Below are positions 52,076-59,469 of a stretch of 64,000 bases of DNA, piece by piece; the stretch's first letter is position 1; each line of letters opens with the position of its first letter. The notes below the pieces were generated by a model. The model worked only from the letters and a program-made list of their open reading frames with translations, had not been told where the DNA came from and searched no databases. The DNA is taken from contig NZ_KK073768.1 of assembly GCF_000582685.1 (NCBI RefSeq), positions 3,861,728-3,925,727 on the forward strand, read 5' to 3'. The DNA comes from [Scytonema hofmanni] UTEX 2349 (GTDB taxonomy: Bacteria; Cyanobacteriota; Cyanobacteriia; Cyanobacteriales; Nostocaceae). The translations under genes and the position numbers were made by a program.

Positions 52076-52519
52076 ATGTTTGGGCACCAAACTCCAACAT
52101 TATTGGTTATTGAAGATAGCGATGAAGATTTTTTTGCTTTACAACGCATGATGAAAGGTGCATCTGTTTGTCACCGAGTTGAACGTTGTACTGATGGTGA
52201 TGATGCATTAGACTTTCTCTATCATACGGGTAAATACATAGACAATCAAACAGCCCGTCCATCCTTAATTTTACTCGACCTCAATTTGCCCGGTACAGAT
52301 GGGCGAGAAATTCTACATCAACTCAAGACCGATGATAGTATGAAAATTATTCCAGTAGTGGTATTTTCTACATCATCAAATCCTAAAGATATTGAAGCTT
52401 GTTATGAATATGGTGTAAATAGTTATATTCTCAAACCAATCGATGTCCATCAATTAAAAACGACAATCGAAATTTTTAGTAAATACTGGTTTCAAGTCAT
52501 CTCTCTACCTGATACTTAA
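52076..52519 (+). CDS. Rcp1-like response regulator, partner of the bacteriophytochrome
   Basis: This 147-residue single receiver domain has the acidic pair in VIEDSDED, the phospho-accepting aspartate in LILLDLNLPGTDG and the lysine in YILKPID. The phosphorylation loop and the C-terminal extension are typical of the Rcp class that pairs with cyanobacterial phytochromes. It begins 13 nt after the kinase gene. It has no output domain, so it signals by protein contacts. Confidence 0.93.
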   Translation: MFGHQTPTLLVIEDSDEDFFALQRMMKGASVCHRVERCTDGDDALDFLYHTGKYIDNQTARPSLILLDLNLPGTDGREILHQLKTDDSMKIIPVVVFSTSSNPKDIEACYEYGVNSYILKPIDVHQLKTTIEIFSKYWFQVISLPDT

Positions 52520-52568
52520 AAAGGATAAAACATTAAAAATTAAATTATTATTAAATATAATAAAAAGC

Positions 52569-52602
52569 AAGATCCCCGACTTATTTAAAAAGTTGGTAAT
52601 TT
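52569..52602. repeat. Hairpin repeat (AAGATCCCCGACTT type)
   Basis: AAGATCCCCGACTT and AAGTTGGTAATTT form an imperfect stem around ATTTAAA. The sequence resembles a hairpin repeat frequent in Nostocales intergenic regions. It lies 50 nt after the response regulator stop and could end that transcript. Confidence 0.5.
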
Positions 52603-52641
52603 GAAATGGAGAAATAAAATTGCTATTTACATGTAAAAGAA

Positions 52642-54288
52642 ATGCATAGTAGAGAAGCAGAAGAAGCATTAAGAGAAAGTGAAAGACAATTTCGTGCCAT
52701 ATTTGACCAAACATTTCAATTTATGTGGCTTTTAAATCTGGATGGTACACTTTTAAAGGCGAATCAAACAGCACTGAAATTTGGCGGATTGCAAGCAACA
52801 GATGTAGTTGAATATCCATTTTGGCAAGCGCAGTGGTGGATGATTTCTCAAGAAATACAAACCCAATTAAAAAGTGCGATCGCTCAAGCTGCGGCAGGTG
52901 AATTTGTTCGCTACGAAGTAGATATACTTGGTGTAGGAGAAATAGTGCAAACAATTGACTTTTCCCTCAAACCAGTTTTAGATGAAACCGGCAAAATAGT
53001 ATTACTAATTTCTGAAGGACGGGACATCAGCGAGCGAAAAGCCGCACGACACGAACGCAAACTTGGATTATCAGCCTTATGCTGGTGTGAAGACGAATTT
53101 CGCGCTTTAAGCGAAGCTTCCCCAGTCGGTATCTTTCGAGTAAATCCCCAAGGTGGATGTATCTACACCAATCCTCGCGCTCAAGCTATTTGCGGTTACA
53201 CCTTTGAAGAAGCTTTAGGACATGGCTGGATCAAGTTCGTTCATCCAGAAGATCGTCAGCTTTATTTTTCTCGTTGGTTACAAGCAGTAACAGCAAATCA
53301 AGAATTTATTGGTGAAGTACGTTCTGTTCATCGAGACGGAACTATACGTTTTTGTCGGCTTAAAACAGCTCCGATTTTTTCTGACGAAAAAGAATTAATC
53401 GGTCATGTCGGAACGGTTGAAGACATTACCGAAATGCGAGCTATAGAAAAGATGAAAAACGAGTTTCTTTCTGTTGTCAGCCACGAGTTGCGAACACCAT
53501 TAGCTTCGATTCGCGGTTCTTTAGGATTGCTAGCTTCCGGACGACTCAACAACCAACCAGAAAAAGCGCGACGCATGTTAGAAATTGCCGCGCTTGATAC
53601 TGAACGCTTAGTACGTTTAGTCAATCAAGTTCTTGATTTAGAGCGACTAGAATCAAGCAAAATTGTCCTGGCAAAACATCCATGTAATGTTGCTATTTTA
53701 ATGCAGCAAGCAATAGAGGGTGTGCGAAGTTTTGCCGAAGAAGCTAACATCACCCTCAGATTTTTTTCCCTATCTATTGAGATATGTGCCGATGGCGATC
53801 GCATCATTCAAACTCTTGTCAACCTGCTAGCAAACGCCGTTAAATTTTCGCCCTCAGGGAGTACTGTTATTCTGAGTGCAGAAGTTCAAAAGGACAAGGA
53901 GGATAAGGGGACAAGGGGACAAGGGGACAAGGAGGACAAGGAGGACAAGGAGGACAAGGAGGAAATTTCTATATTTTCCTTATCTTCCTCCTGCCCCTTG
54001 TCTCCCCCCTCTCCCATTTCCCCATCCCCCACATCACGCTTCCCCCCTTCCCACATTCCCTATCTTTTATTCAAAGTCAAAGACCAAGGACGGGGTATTC
54101 CTGCTGATAAACTAGAAAGTATTTTTGGCAGGTTTGAGCAAGTTGATGCTTCAGACTCCCGCAATTCTTACGGTACAGGACTTGGACTAGCGATATGTCG
54201 CACTATTGTGCAGCAGCATAACGGGAAAATTTGGGTTGAAAGCGTTTTCGGTGAAGGCAGTATTTTCTACTTCACCCTACCACTGTGA
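52642..54288 (+). CDS. PAS-PAS sensor histidine kinase with repeat insertion in the ATP-binding domain
   Basis: The 548-residue soluble kinase has two PAS domains (about 12-130 and 150-265), HisKA with His281 in VVSHELRTPLASI, and a HATPase domain. The N box NLLANAVKFSPSG is followed by an unusual block of about 58 residues (415-473). It is first Lys/Glu/Asp-rich (KEDKEDKEDKEE) and then Ser/Pro-rich, and it precedes the G1 box DQGRGIPADKLE and G2 YGTGLGLAI. The block is encoded by an STRR-type repeat. All catalytic boxes remain and the frame is kept, so the protein may still work. The signal is unknown. Confidence 0.9.
   Translation: MHSREAEEALRESERQFRAIFDQTFQFMWLLNLDGTLLKANQTALKFGGLQATDVVEYPFWQAQWWMISQEIQTQLKSAIAQAAAGEFVRYEVDILGVGEIVQTIDFSLKPVLDETGKIVLLISEGRDISERKAARHERKLGLSALCWCEDEFRALSEASPVGIFRVNPQGGCIYTNPRAQAICGYTFEEALGHGWIKFVHPEDRQLYFSRWLQAVTANQEFIGEVRSVHRDGTIRFCRLKTAPIFSDEKELIGHVGTVEDITEMRAIEKMKNEFLSVVSHELRTPLASIRGSLGLLASGRLNNQPEKARRMLEIAALDTERLVRLVNQVLDLERLESSKIVLAKHPCNVAILMQQAIEGVRSFAEEANITLRFFSLSIEICADGDRIIQTLVNLLANAVKFSPSGSTVILSAEVQKDKEDKGTRGQGDKEDKEDKEDKEEISIFSLSSSCPLSPPSPISPSPTSRFPPSHIPYLLFKVKDQGRGIPADKLESIFGRFEQVDASDSRNSYGTGLGLAICRTIVQQHNGKIWVESVFGEGSIFYFTLPL
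53884..54060 (+). repeat. STRR-type repeat inserted in frame in a histidine kinase gene
   Basis: GGGGACAA and GGAGGACAA units (53890-53966) are followed, after a short AT spacer, by complementary CCTTGTCTCCCCCC-type sequence (53991-54053). The arrangement is that of an intergenic purine/pyrimidine inverted repeat of this genome, here within the coding region between the N and G1 boxes. Confidence 0.85.
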
Positions 54289-54383
54289 TAAAATCTGCCT
54301 TTAGATTACCACCAACGCTAGAAGAGGAGTACAGTCTTTCAAAGTAGGCTACCTTTACCGCCTAAAAAAATACTCCTTTGGTG

Positions 54384-54752
54384 ATGCGACGAATTCTGCT
54401 GATTGATGACGAAGAACGTTTGAGCGAAGTAGTTCAGGCTTGCTTGGAAATCTTAGGAGGTTGGGAAGTACTGATCGCTACCACAGCTAGTAAAGGGTTG
54501 CTCATAGCGGAAACTGAACAGCCAAATGCCATTTTGCTAGATGTGATGTTACCAGAAATGGATGGTATCACTTTATTTCATCATCTACAACAAAAACCTG
54601 ATACCCAATCGATTCCAGTGATTTTGCTGAGTGCTAAAATACAGTTTCCCTCGAATCAGTTTGCTCATTTAGGTGTAGCAGGAGTCATTGCCAAGCCATT
54701 TGACCCTTTGAAGCTGGCAGATCAAGTGGCAAAAATCCTCCGTTGGAGTTAG
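54384..54752 (+). CDS. CheY-like response regulator
   Basis: The product is a single receiver domain of 122 residues, with DDEE near the N-terminus, the phospho-acceptor in AILLDVMLPEMDG, and the lysine in GVIAKPFDP. It lies 95 nt after the PAS-PAS kinase and is the likely acceptor. ATG 54384 is preferred over the in-frame TTG and GTG just upstream. Confidence 0.9.
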   Translation: MRRILLIDDEERLSEVVQACLEILGGWEVLIATTASKGLLIAETEQPNAILLDVMLPEMDGITLFHHLQQKPDTQSIPVILLSAKIQFPSNQFAHLGVAGVIAKPFDPLKLADQVAKILRWS

Positions 54753-54931
54753 GGGTAGAGACGTTCCATCGGAACGTCCAAATCGGTAATGGGTAATTTG
54801 GAGCGATCTATCTATCTTTAGAAGTAACTTATAATAAGTTCAGAATTTGCTCATTTTTGAGAGATAGACTTTCCTTTGCAAAGGAAAGTTAAGAATATTT
54901 GCTGTCAAGTAAGTAAAAGCTTAATACGGTG

Positions 54932-56704
54932 ATGCGATCGCCGAAGCCTGGGATTAAAAAAAATTATATGCAAATCAGTAAACCAATTAAGGAAGCAAGC
55001 ACAAATGAATTGCCGCTAAGGGTGGAAAAAATGGCACAAAAGCAACGGAGCATTCTCATACTTGATGATTGTCACGAAGACAGGAAAACTTTCTGCCGTT
55101 ATTTACACCAAGCCCCCAACTACATATATAGTGTAGTTGAGTCAGAATTTGGCGAAGAAGCGCTAAAATTGTGCAATATTTTGCAGCCAGATTGTGTTTT
55201 AGTGGATTACTCTCTACCTGATATGGATGGTATTGAGTTTCTCGAAAAATTGAGAAATACAACCAATAAGGTAGATATTGCCGTGGTGATGGTGACAGCT
55301 TGCGGTAATGAAGCGATCGCTGTCGAAGCAATGAAAAAAGGAGCTACAGACTATCTCAGCAAAGAAAAGCTGACAGCAGAAAATTTGCTTTCAACCGTGA
55401 CTCACGCTCTCGAAAAAGTAGAACTGCTGTGGAAACTCAATGCCACTCAAGAGCAATTAAAATTTCAGGCTTATATTTTATCTCAAGTAACCGACGCAGT
55501 TATGGTTACTGAAGGCAAGTTGATTGATCAGATGAAAGCGCGGATTGTCTATGTGAATGCAGCATTTACCTACATGACTGGTTACACTGCTGAGGAAGTT
55601 TTAGGCAAAACACCGAGTATCCTAAACAAACTAACAACCGATCCAAAAGTTATAGAGCAAATTAATCAAGCGATCGCTAATTCTCAGCCAGTAAAGGTAG
55701 AACTAATTAACTACCGCAAAGATGGTTCAGAATTTTGGTCAGAAATAAATATTACCCCGATGCTTGACGAAGTTGGGGAATGCACTAATTTGATTTTTGT
55801 GCAACGCGACATTAGCGAGCAGCAAGCTGCGCTTCGCGAACGCAAACTTGCTGAGGTAGAACGTCAACAAATGTTAACCCAAGAAAAAGCTTACCGCGCT
55901 GAAGCAGAAGCAAGCAACCGCACAAAGGATCAGTTTTTGGCAATTATATCTCATGAATTGCGATCGCCTCTGAATGCCATACTCGGTTGGACAAAGCTAA
56001 TTCAAGGTGGCAAATTAGACGACTTAGCTACGGTACGCGCATTAAAAACAATTGAGCGTAACGCTAAGTTACAAAACGAGTTAATTCAAGACCTCTTAGA
56101 CTTTTCGCGCATCACAGAAGGTAAACTTCGTCTTGAACTGTGTCCAGTTGATTTGACACAAATAATTAATGCTGCCATTGATGTAGTGCGTCCATCAGCC
56201 GATTCTAAAAGCATTGTCATTGAGTCAAGACTTGAATTTACAGTTGGTGAAGTTTTGGGTGATTCCAGTAGATTGCAACAAGTTATGTGGAATCTATTGA
56301 CTAATGCAGTTAAATTTACACCAGACGGCGGACAGATTGCAATTTGGCTAAAGCGAGTTGAATACTACGCTCAAATCATTGTCAGCGATACAGGTGTTGG
56401 TATTAGTCCTGACTTTTTGCCAAACGTATTCGAGCAATTTTGTCAAGCTGATAGCCAATATACCGCAAGGCATAAGGGATTGGGACTCGGACTTGCGATC
56501 GTCCGTAGTTTGGTGGAAATGCACAATGGTACTGTTACCGCAGCAAGTGACGGTGAAGGACAGGGTGCAACTTTTACAGTTAGGTTGCCACTGAATATAA
56601 ACACTACCAATTCGGCTAACACAACCGCAATATTGGGTGAGGAAAATCCACACCCCAATAAGCTGTACTCTAAGTGTATTTCACGCAATCAATATGATTC
56701 CTAA
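54932..56704 (+). CDS. Hybrid sensor: REC - PAS - HisKA - HATPase kinase
   Basis: This ~590-residue soluble protein starts with a receiver domain (about 40-160, phospho-acceptor in CVLVDYSLPDMDG). A PAS domain follows (about 185-300, FTYMTGYTAEEVLGKTPSIL), then a coiled segment, HisKA (AIISHELRSPLNAILG) and HATPase (NLLTNAVKFTPDG, DTGVGISP, KGLGLGLAIV). The N-terminal receiver indicates input from another kinase of the island. The start is uncertain (GTG 54929, ATG 54932 or ATG 54968). Its TAA stop overlaps the convergent monooxygenase stop by 3 nt. Confidence 0.92.
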   Translation: MRSPKPGIKKNYMQISKPIKEASTNELPLRVEKMAQKQRSILILDDCHEDRKTFCRYLHQAPNYIYSVVESEFGEEALKLCNILQPDCVLVDYSLPDMDGIEFLEKLRNTTNKVDIAVVMVTACGNEAIAVEAMKKGATDYLSKEKLTAENLLSTVTHALEKVELLWKLNATQEQLKFQAYILSQVTDAVMVTEGKLIDQMKARIVYVNAAFTYMTGYTAEEVLGKTPSILNKLTTDPKVIEQINQAIANSQPVKVELINYRKDGSEFWSEINITPMLDEVGECTNLIFVQRDISEQQAALRERKLAEVERQQMLTQEKAYRAEAEASNRTKDQFLAIISHELRSPLNAILGWTKLIQGGKLDDLATVRALKTIERNAKLQNELIQDLLDFSRITEGKLRLELCPVDLTQIINAAIDVVRPSADSKSIVIESRLEFTVGEVLGDSSRLQQVMWNLLTNAVKFTPDGGQIAIWLKRVEYYAQIIVSDTGVGISPDFLPNVFEQFCQADSQYTARHKGLGLGLAIVRSLVEMHNGTVTAASDGEGQGATFTVRLPLNINTTNSANTTAILGEENPHPNKLYSKCISRNQYDS

Positions 56705-56991
56705 TATGCAATCTCAACGCTGTAGAGAGCAGGATTCGCTTCAATGGGTAAGTGTTTCTCTCCGGGTTCATATTGAGCAAGTGCTGCATGATAGGCTTCT
56801 GCACTTTCCCAATGCGCGATGTTGATAAACTGAAACTTCGCATTGGGGTCAAGGCTACGATGCAGGGTTGTATCAATAAATCCAGATGCCTGACGCATGT
56901 ATTCGCATGTCTGATTCCAGGTTTTGAGGAACTGCTCTTCCATTTCACTAGATACGGCAAATACATTAATTAAAACAACAGAGGTTGTCAT
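56701..56991 (-). CDS. Antibiotic biosynthesis monooxygenase (ABM) domain protein
   Basis: The 96-residue protein has the ABM-like dimeric alpha/beta barrel: VVLINVFAVSSEMEEQFLKTW, a helix, then HRSLDPNAKFQFINIAHWES and AYHAAL. Such proteins are small monooxygenases or quinone-handling enzymes. The start is ATG 56991, 28 nt after the SDR gene stop, so the two form an operon. The end overlaps the convergent kinase gene. Confidence 0.85.
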   Translation of the reverse strand: MTTSVVLINVFAVSSEMEEQFLKTWNQTCEYMRQASGFIDTTLHRSLDPNAKFQFINIAHWESAEAYHAALAQYEPGEKHLPIEANPALYSVEIAY

Positions 56992-57019
56992 TTTTGTGTT
57001 TCCTTGGGTTGAACTTGAA

Positions 57020-57751
57020 TTACACAATGCCGCCATTTGCTCGAATGCTTTGACCGGTAATCCAATGGGCATCGTCTGAAACCAACAAAGCAACTGCATC
57101 TGCAAGATCCTCAGGCTGTCCTAAACGTCCAAGGGAAGTTTGGGCAATCATTTCGTTAACTTGCTCTTGAGCTAGCACTAATCCATCTGTTTCGGTAACA
57201 CCAGGAGAAATTGTGTTGACAGTAATGCCGCGATCGCCTAATTCTTTTGCCAATGCAGCACTGAAATGCTCGATCGCCGCTTTGCAACCTGCATACGCTC
57301 CTCCTGCTGGAATTGCCATTGCAGTACCGCTAGTAGAAATGCTTATAATTCGACCTTTATCAGCTAAATGATGTGCTGCTTGCCCAAGAGCAAAGTAAAC
57401 GCCCCGTGTGATGTCGAACATGCTATTGTATTCATCTTCAGTCATCTGTGCTGTAGGTTTGAAAATATTTTTTCCTGCTGCATTGTTGACCAAAATATCC
57501 ACCTTGCCAAAATGCTCAATGGTTTTCTCAAATAAAGCGCGAACCTCCTCTAATTTACGTATGTCTACCTGAAGAGCGATCGCTTTAGATCCCGTTGCTT
57601 TGATTGTCTGGACAACTTCCTCTGCCTTATCTCGATTTCCGGCAAAGGTGACAACGACATCTGCCCCATCTCGTCCTAACCGTTCAGCGATTGCCCTTCC
57701 TATACCACGAGATGAGCCAGTAACGATCGCAACTTTTCCTCGCAATGACAT
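57020..57751 (-). CDS. Short-chain dehydrogenase/reductase (3-oxoacyl-ACP reductase-like)
   Basis: The 243-residue SDR has the cofactor motif VTGSSRGIGRAIAERL, NNAAG, the catalytic serine in ISISTSGTAM, and Tyr/Lys in YAGCKAAIEHF. It also has SPGVTETDG and C-terminal GQSIRANGGIV. It is of the NADPH-dependent classical type, and the substrate is unknown. The start is set at ATG 57751; a longer frame would cross into the divergent regulator. It is the first gene of an SDR-ABM operon facing the HxlR gene. Confidence 0.93.
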   Translation of the reverse strand: MSLRGKVAIVTGSSRGIGRAIAERLGRDGADVVVTFAGNRDKAEEVVQTIKATGSKAIALQVDIRKLEEVRALFEKTIEHFGKVDILVNNAAGKNIFKPTAQMTEDEYNSMFDITRGVYFALGQAAHHLADKGRIISISTSGTAMAIPAGGAYAGCKAAIEHFSAALAKELGDRGITVNTISPGVTETDGLVLAQEQVNEMIAQTSLGRLGQPEDLADAVALLVSDDAHWITGQSIRANGGIV

Positions 57752-57794
57752 GGTGTTAGTTCCTAACCCTAGAGAATTATTCAGCAATTTCCAG

Positions 57795-57830
57795 AGTATA
57801 CTTATGCTTACTTTTTTGGAAGTACTTACT
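57795..57830. promoter_or_regulatory. Candidate HxlR operator region
   Basis: The 113-bp divergent promoter region contains AGTATACTTATG and the perfect palindrome AAGTACTT (57820-57827). HxlR regulators typically bind such GTA/TAC-type repeats, so this could control both directions. Confidence 0.4.
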
Positions 57831-57864
57831 TTATTGTCAGTGTCTATAGATATATAAGGTAGAT

Positions 57865-58188
57865 ATGCAAGAACAGACAAAAGGCACTGTATTTGTGCAG
57901 ACGACACTAAAAGTTTTAGGCGGAAAGTGGAAGATTTTGATATTGTGGCACTTAAAAGACCAAACAAGACGATTCAGCGAATTAAAGCGTTTGATGCCTG
58001 AAATTACCGAAAAAATGTTAATTCAACAACTTCGAGAATTAGAAAAAGACGGAATTGTAAATCGTAATGTTTATTCTGATGTACCTCCCAAAGTTGAGTA
58101 TTCCTTCACCGATTATGGTAGAAGTCTTGAGCCTGTTTTGCAAGTTCTTTGTAATTGGGGAGAAGAACACTTAAGATACATTCAATGA
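57865..58188 (+). CDS. HxlR family transcriptional regulator
   Basis: The 107-residue winged-helix regulator has the HxlR pattern: LGGKWKILILWHL, FSELKRLMPEITEKMLIQQLRELEKDGI, and VEYSFTDYGRSLEPVLQVLCNWGEEH. HxlR proteins often sense quinones or reactive aldehydes through cysteines; one cysteine (LCNWG) is present. It is divergent from the SDR-ABM operon and is its likely regulator. Its last 25 codons are duplicated at 59200-59270. Confidence 0.92.
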   Translation: MQEQTKGTVFVQTTLKVLGGKWKILILWHLKDQTRRFSELKRLMPEITEKMLIQQLRELEKDGIVNRNVYSDVPPKVEYSFTDYGRSLEPVLQVLCNWGEEHLRYIQ

Positions 58189-58372
58189 ACATTTAAATAT
58201 GCGATCGCTTGCTGAAATTAACGATAAAAAGACGTAGCAGTGCTACGTCTAATCAAGGGTTTCGGGCAACGCATAATTAGTTTCTACTAAAGAGTGTCTA
58301 CTGGGAACAAGCGCTCTTAGTGTTAAATATGTAATCTTTTTATAGTTGCAATCTTTAATAATGTTAATATCT
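58115..58372 (+). repeat. Direct repeat, copy 1 (hxlR 3' end plus downstream)
   Basis: This 258-bp stretch recurs at 59200-59468 with few changes. The second copy has a 3-bp deletion in the hxlR part, a 14-bp insertion (AACGATAAAAAGAC) and scattered substitutions. It includes a compound GACGTAGCAGTGCTACGTC repeat. Between the copies lie a vapBC locus and gene fragments. Confidence 0.92.
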
Positions 58373-58441
58373 ATAGATGTACGACAAGTCCCCATCCCCT
58401 AAACCTAAATAACTAATATATTGCACTTAAGGAGAATTACA

Positions 58442-58681
58442 ATGTCTACTGAATATCACGTTAAACTCATTCAAGAAGGTAATATTCAAACCTTACCCAT
58501 TCCCAAAGAATTAACTTTATCAACTTCAGAAGTTATCATCCGACAAGAAGAAGGAAAACTTATTATAGAACCCTACAGGAAAAAATCTCTCCTGGAAGTC
58601 TTCGCCAACCTTGATGATATTGACGAAGAATTTTCCGATGTTGACGAAGGACTATTACCGTTAGATGACATTGAAATTTAA
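58442..58681 (+). CDS. vapB: VapB-like antitoxin (AbrB/MazE type)
   Basis: The 79-residue protein has an AbrB-like N-terminus (YHVKLIQEGNIQTLPIPKEL, LIIEP) and an acidic tail (DDIDEEFSDVDEG) that would clamp a toxin. AAGGAG lies 8 nt before ATG 58442. The toxin gene starts 1 nt after its stop codon. The toxin is broken, so this antitoxin now has no intact local partner. Confidence 0.85.
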   Translation: MSTEYHVKLIQEGNIQTLPIPKELTLSTSEVIIRQEEGKLIIEPYRKKSLLEVFANLDDIDEEFSDVDEGLLPLDDIEI

Positions 58682-58682
58682 A

Positions 58683-59093
58683 ATGTATTACTGTTACTTA
58701 CTCGATACCAATACACTATCGGACTTTATTAGACATCCAACAGGTAAAATTTTTTCTAAAATTAGAGAAGTTGGATAAGAAAAAATTTGCACCAGTATCA
58801 TTGTTGCTTGTGAACTCCAATTTGGCGCAGAAAAAAAGAACTCACTTAGATTGAAAGAGCGTATTTCCTTGGCTTTAGACATGATTCCTATATTATCATT
58901 AACGAGCAATGTAGAGTATCATTACGCTAAAATTCGGACTTATTTAGAAAGTCAAGGAACGCCCATAAGTAGTAATGATTTATTAATTGCTGCTCATGCA
59001 CTCAATCTAAATCTAACCGTAGTTACAAACAATGTTCGTGAATTTTCCCGTATACCCAATTTAAAAGTAGAAAACTGGCTGAACCCAAATTAA
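58683..59093 (+). pseudogene. vapC: VapC PIN-domain toxin, broken by one in-frame stop
   Basis: From ATG 58683 the frame reads MYYCYLLDTNTLSDFIRHP and hits TAA at 58776-58778 (codon 32). The same frame then continues as a normal PIN protein, with CTSIIVACELQFGAEKK, SSNDLLIAAHALNLNLTVVT and NVREFSRIPNL, to the stop at 59091. Without the TAA the product would be 136 residues, the normal VapC length, with the acidic residues present. A GAA-to-TAA change is the simplest explanation. The fragment from TTG 58851 may still be translatable but lacks the first catalytic aspartate. Confidence 0.88.
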
Positions 59094-59270
59094 ACTAACT
59101 CTTACTACAATCGAGGGCTTGCTTACAAAAATAAAGGCAGTCTAGACTTGGCTTTAAAAGACTTCAAGAAAGTCCTGGAATTAAATGATAATGTTGAACA
59201 TGGTAGAAGTCTTGAACCTGTTTTGCAAGTTCTTTGTAATGGAGAAGAACACTTAAGATACATTCAATGA
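59094..59270 (+). pseudogene. Chimeric remnant: TPR fragment fused to the HxlR C-terminus
   Basis: Directly after the vapC stop, and in the same frame, comes one TPR unit without a start codon (YYNRGLAYKNKGSLDLALKD). At 59200 it joins the duplicated end of hxlR (GRSLEPVLQVLCNGEEHLR) and ends at TGA 59268. There is no start codon. This is debris from recombination, useful for locating the junction. Confidence 0.8.
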
Positions 59271-59468
59271 ACATTTAAATATGCGATCGCTTGCTGAAAT
59301 TAACGATAAAAAGACAACGATAAAAAGACGTAGCACTGCTACGTCTAATCAAGGGTTTCGGGCAACGCATAATTAGTTTCTACTAAAGAGTGTCTACTGG
59401 GAACAAGCGCTCTTACTCTTAAATATGTAATATTTTTATAGTTGCAATCTTTAATAATGTTAATATCT
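59200..59468 (+). repeat. Direct repeat, copy 2 (upstream of sdhA)
   Basis: This is the second copy of the 258-bp repeat, here 269 bp. It ends 1 nt before the sdhA start codon. It therefore contains the present sdhA leader and probably its promoter, and is likely the original sdhA upstream sequence. Confidence 0.92.
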
Positions 59469-59469
59469 T

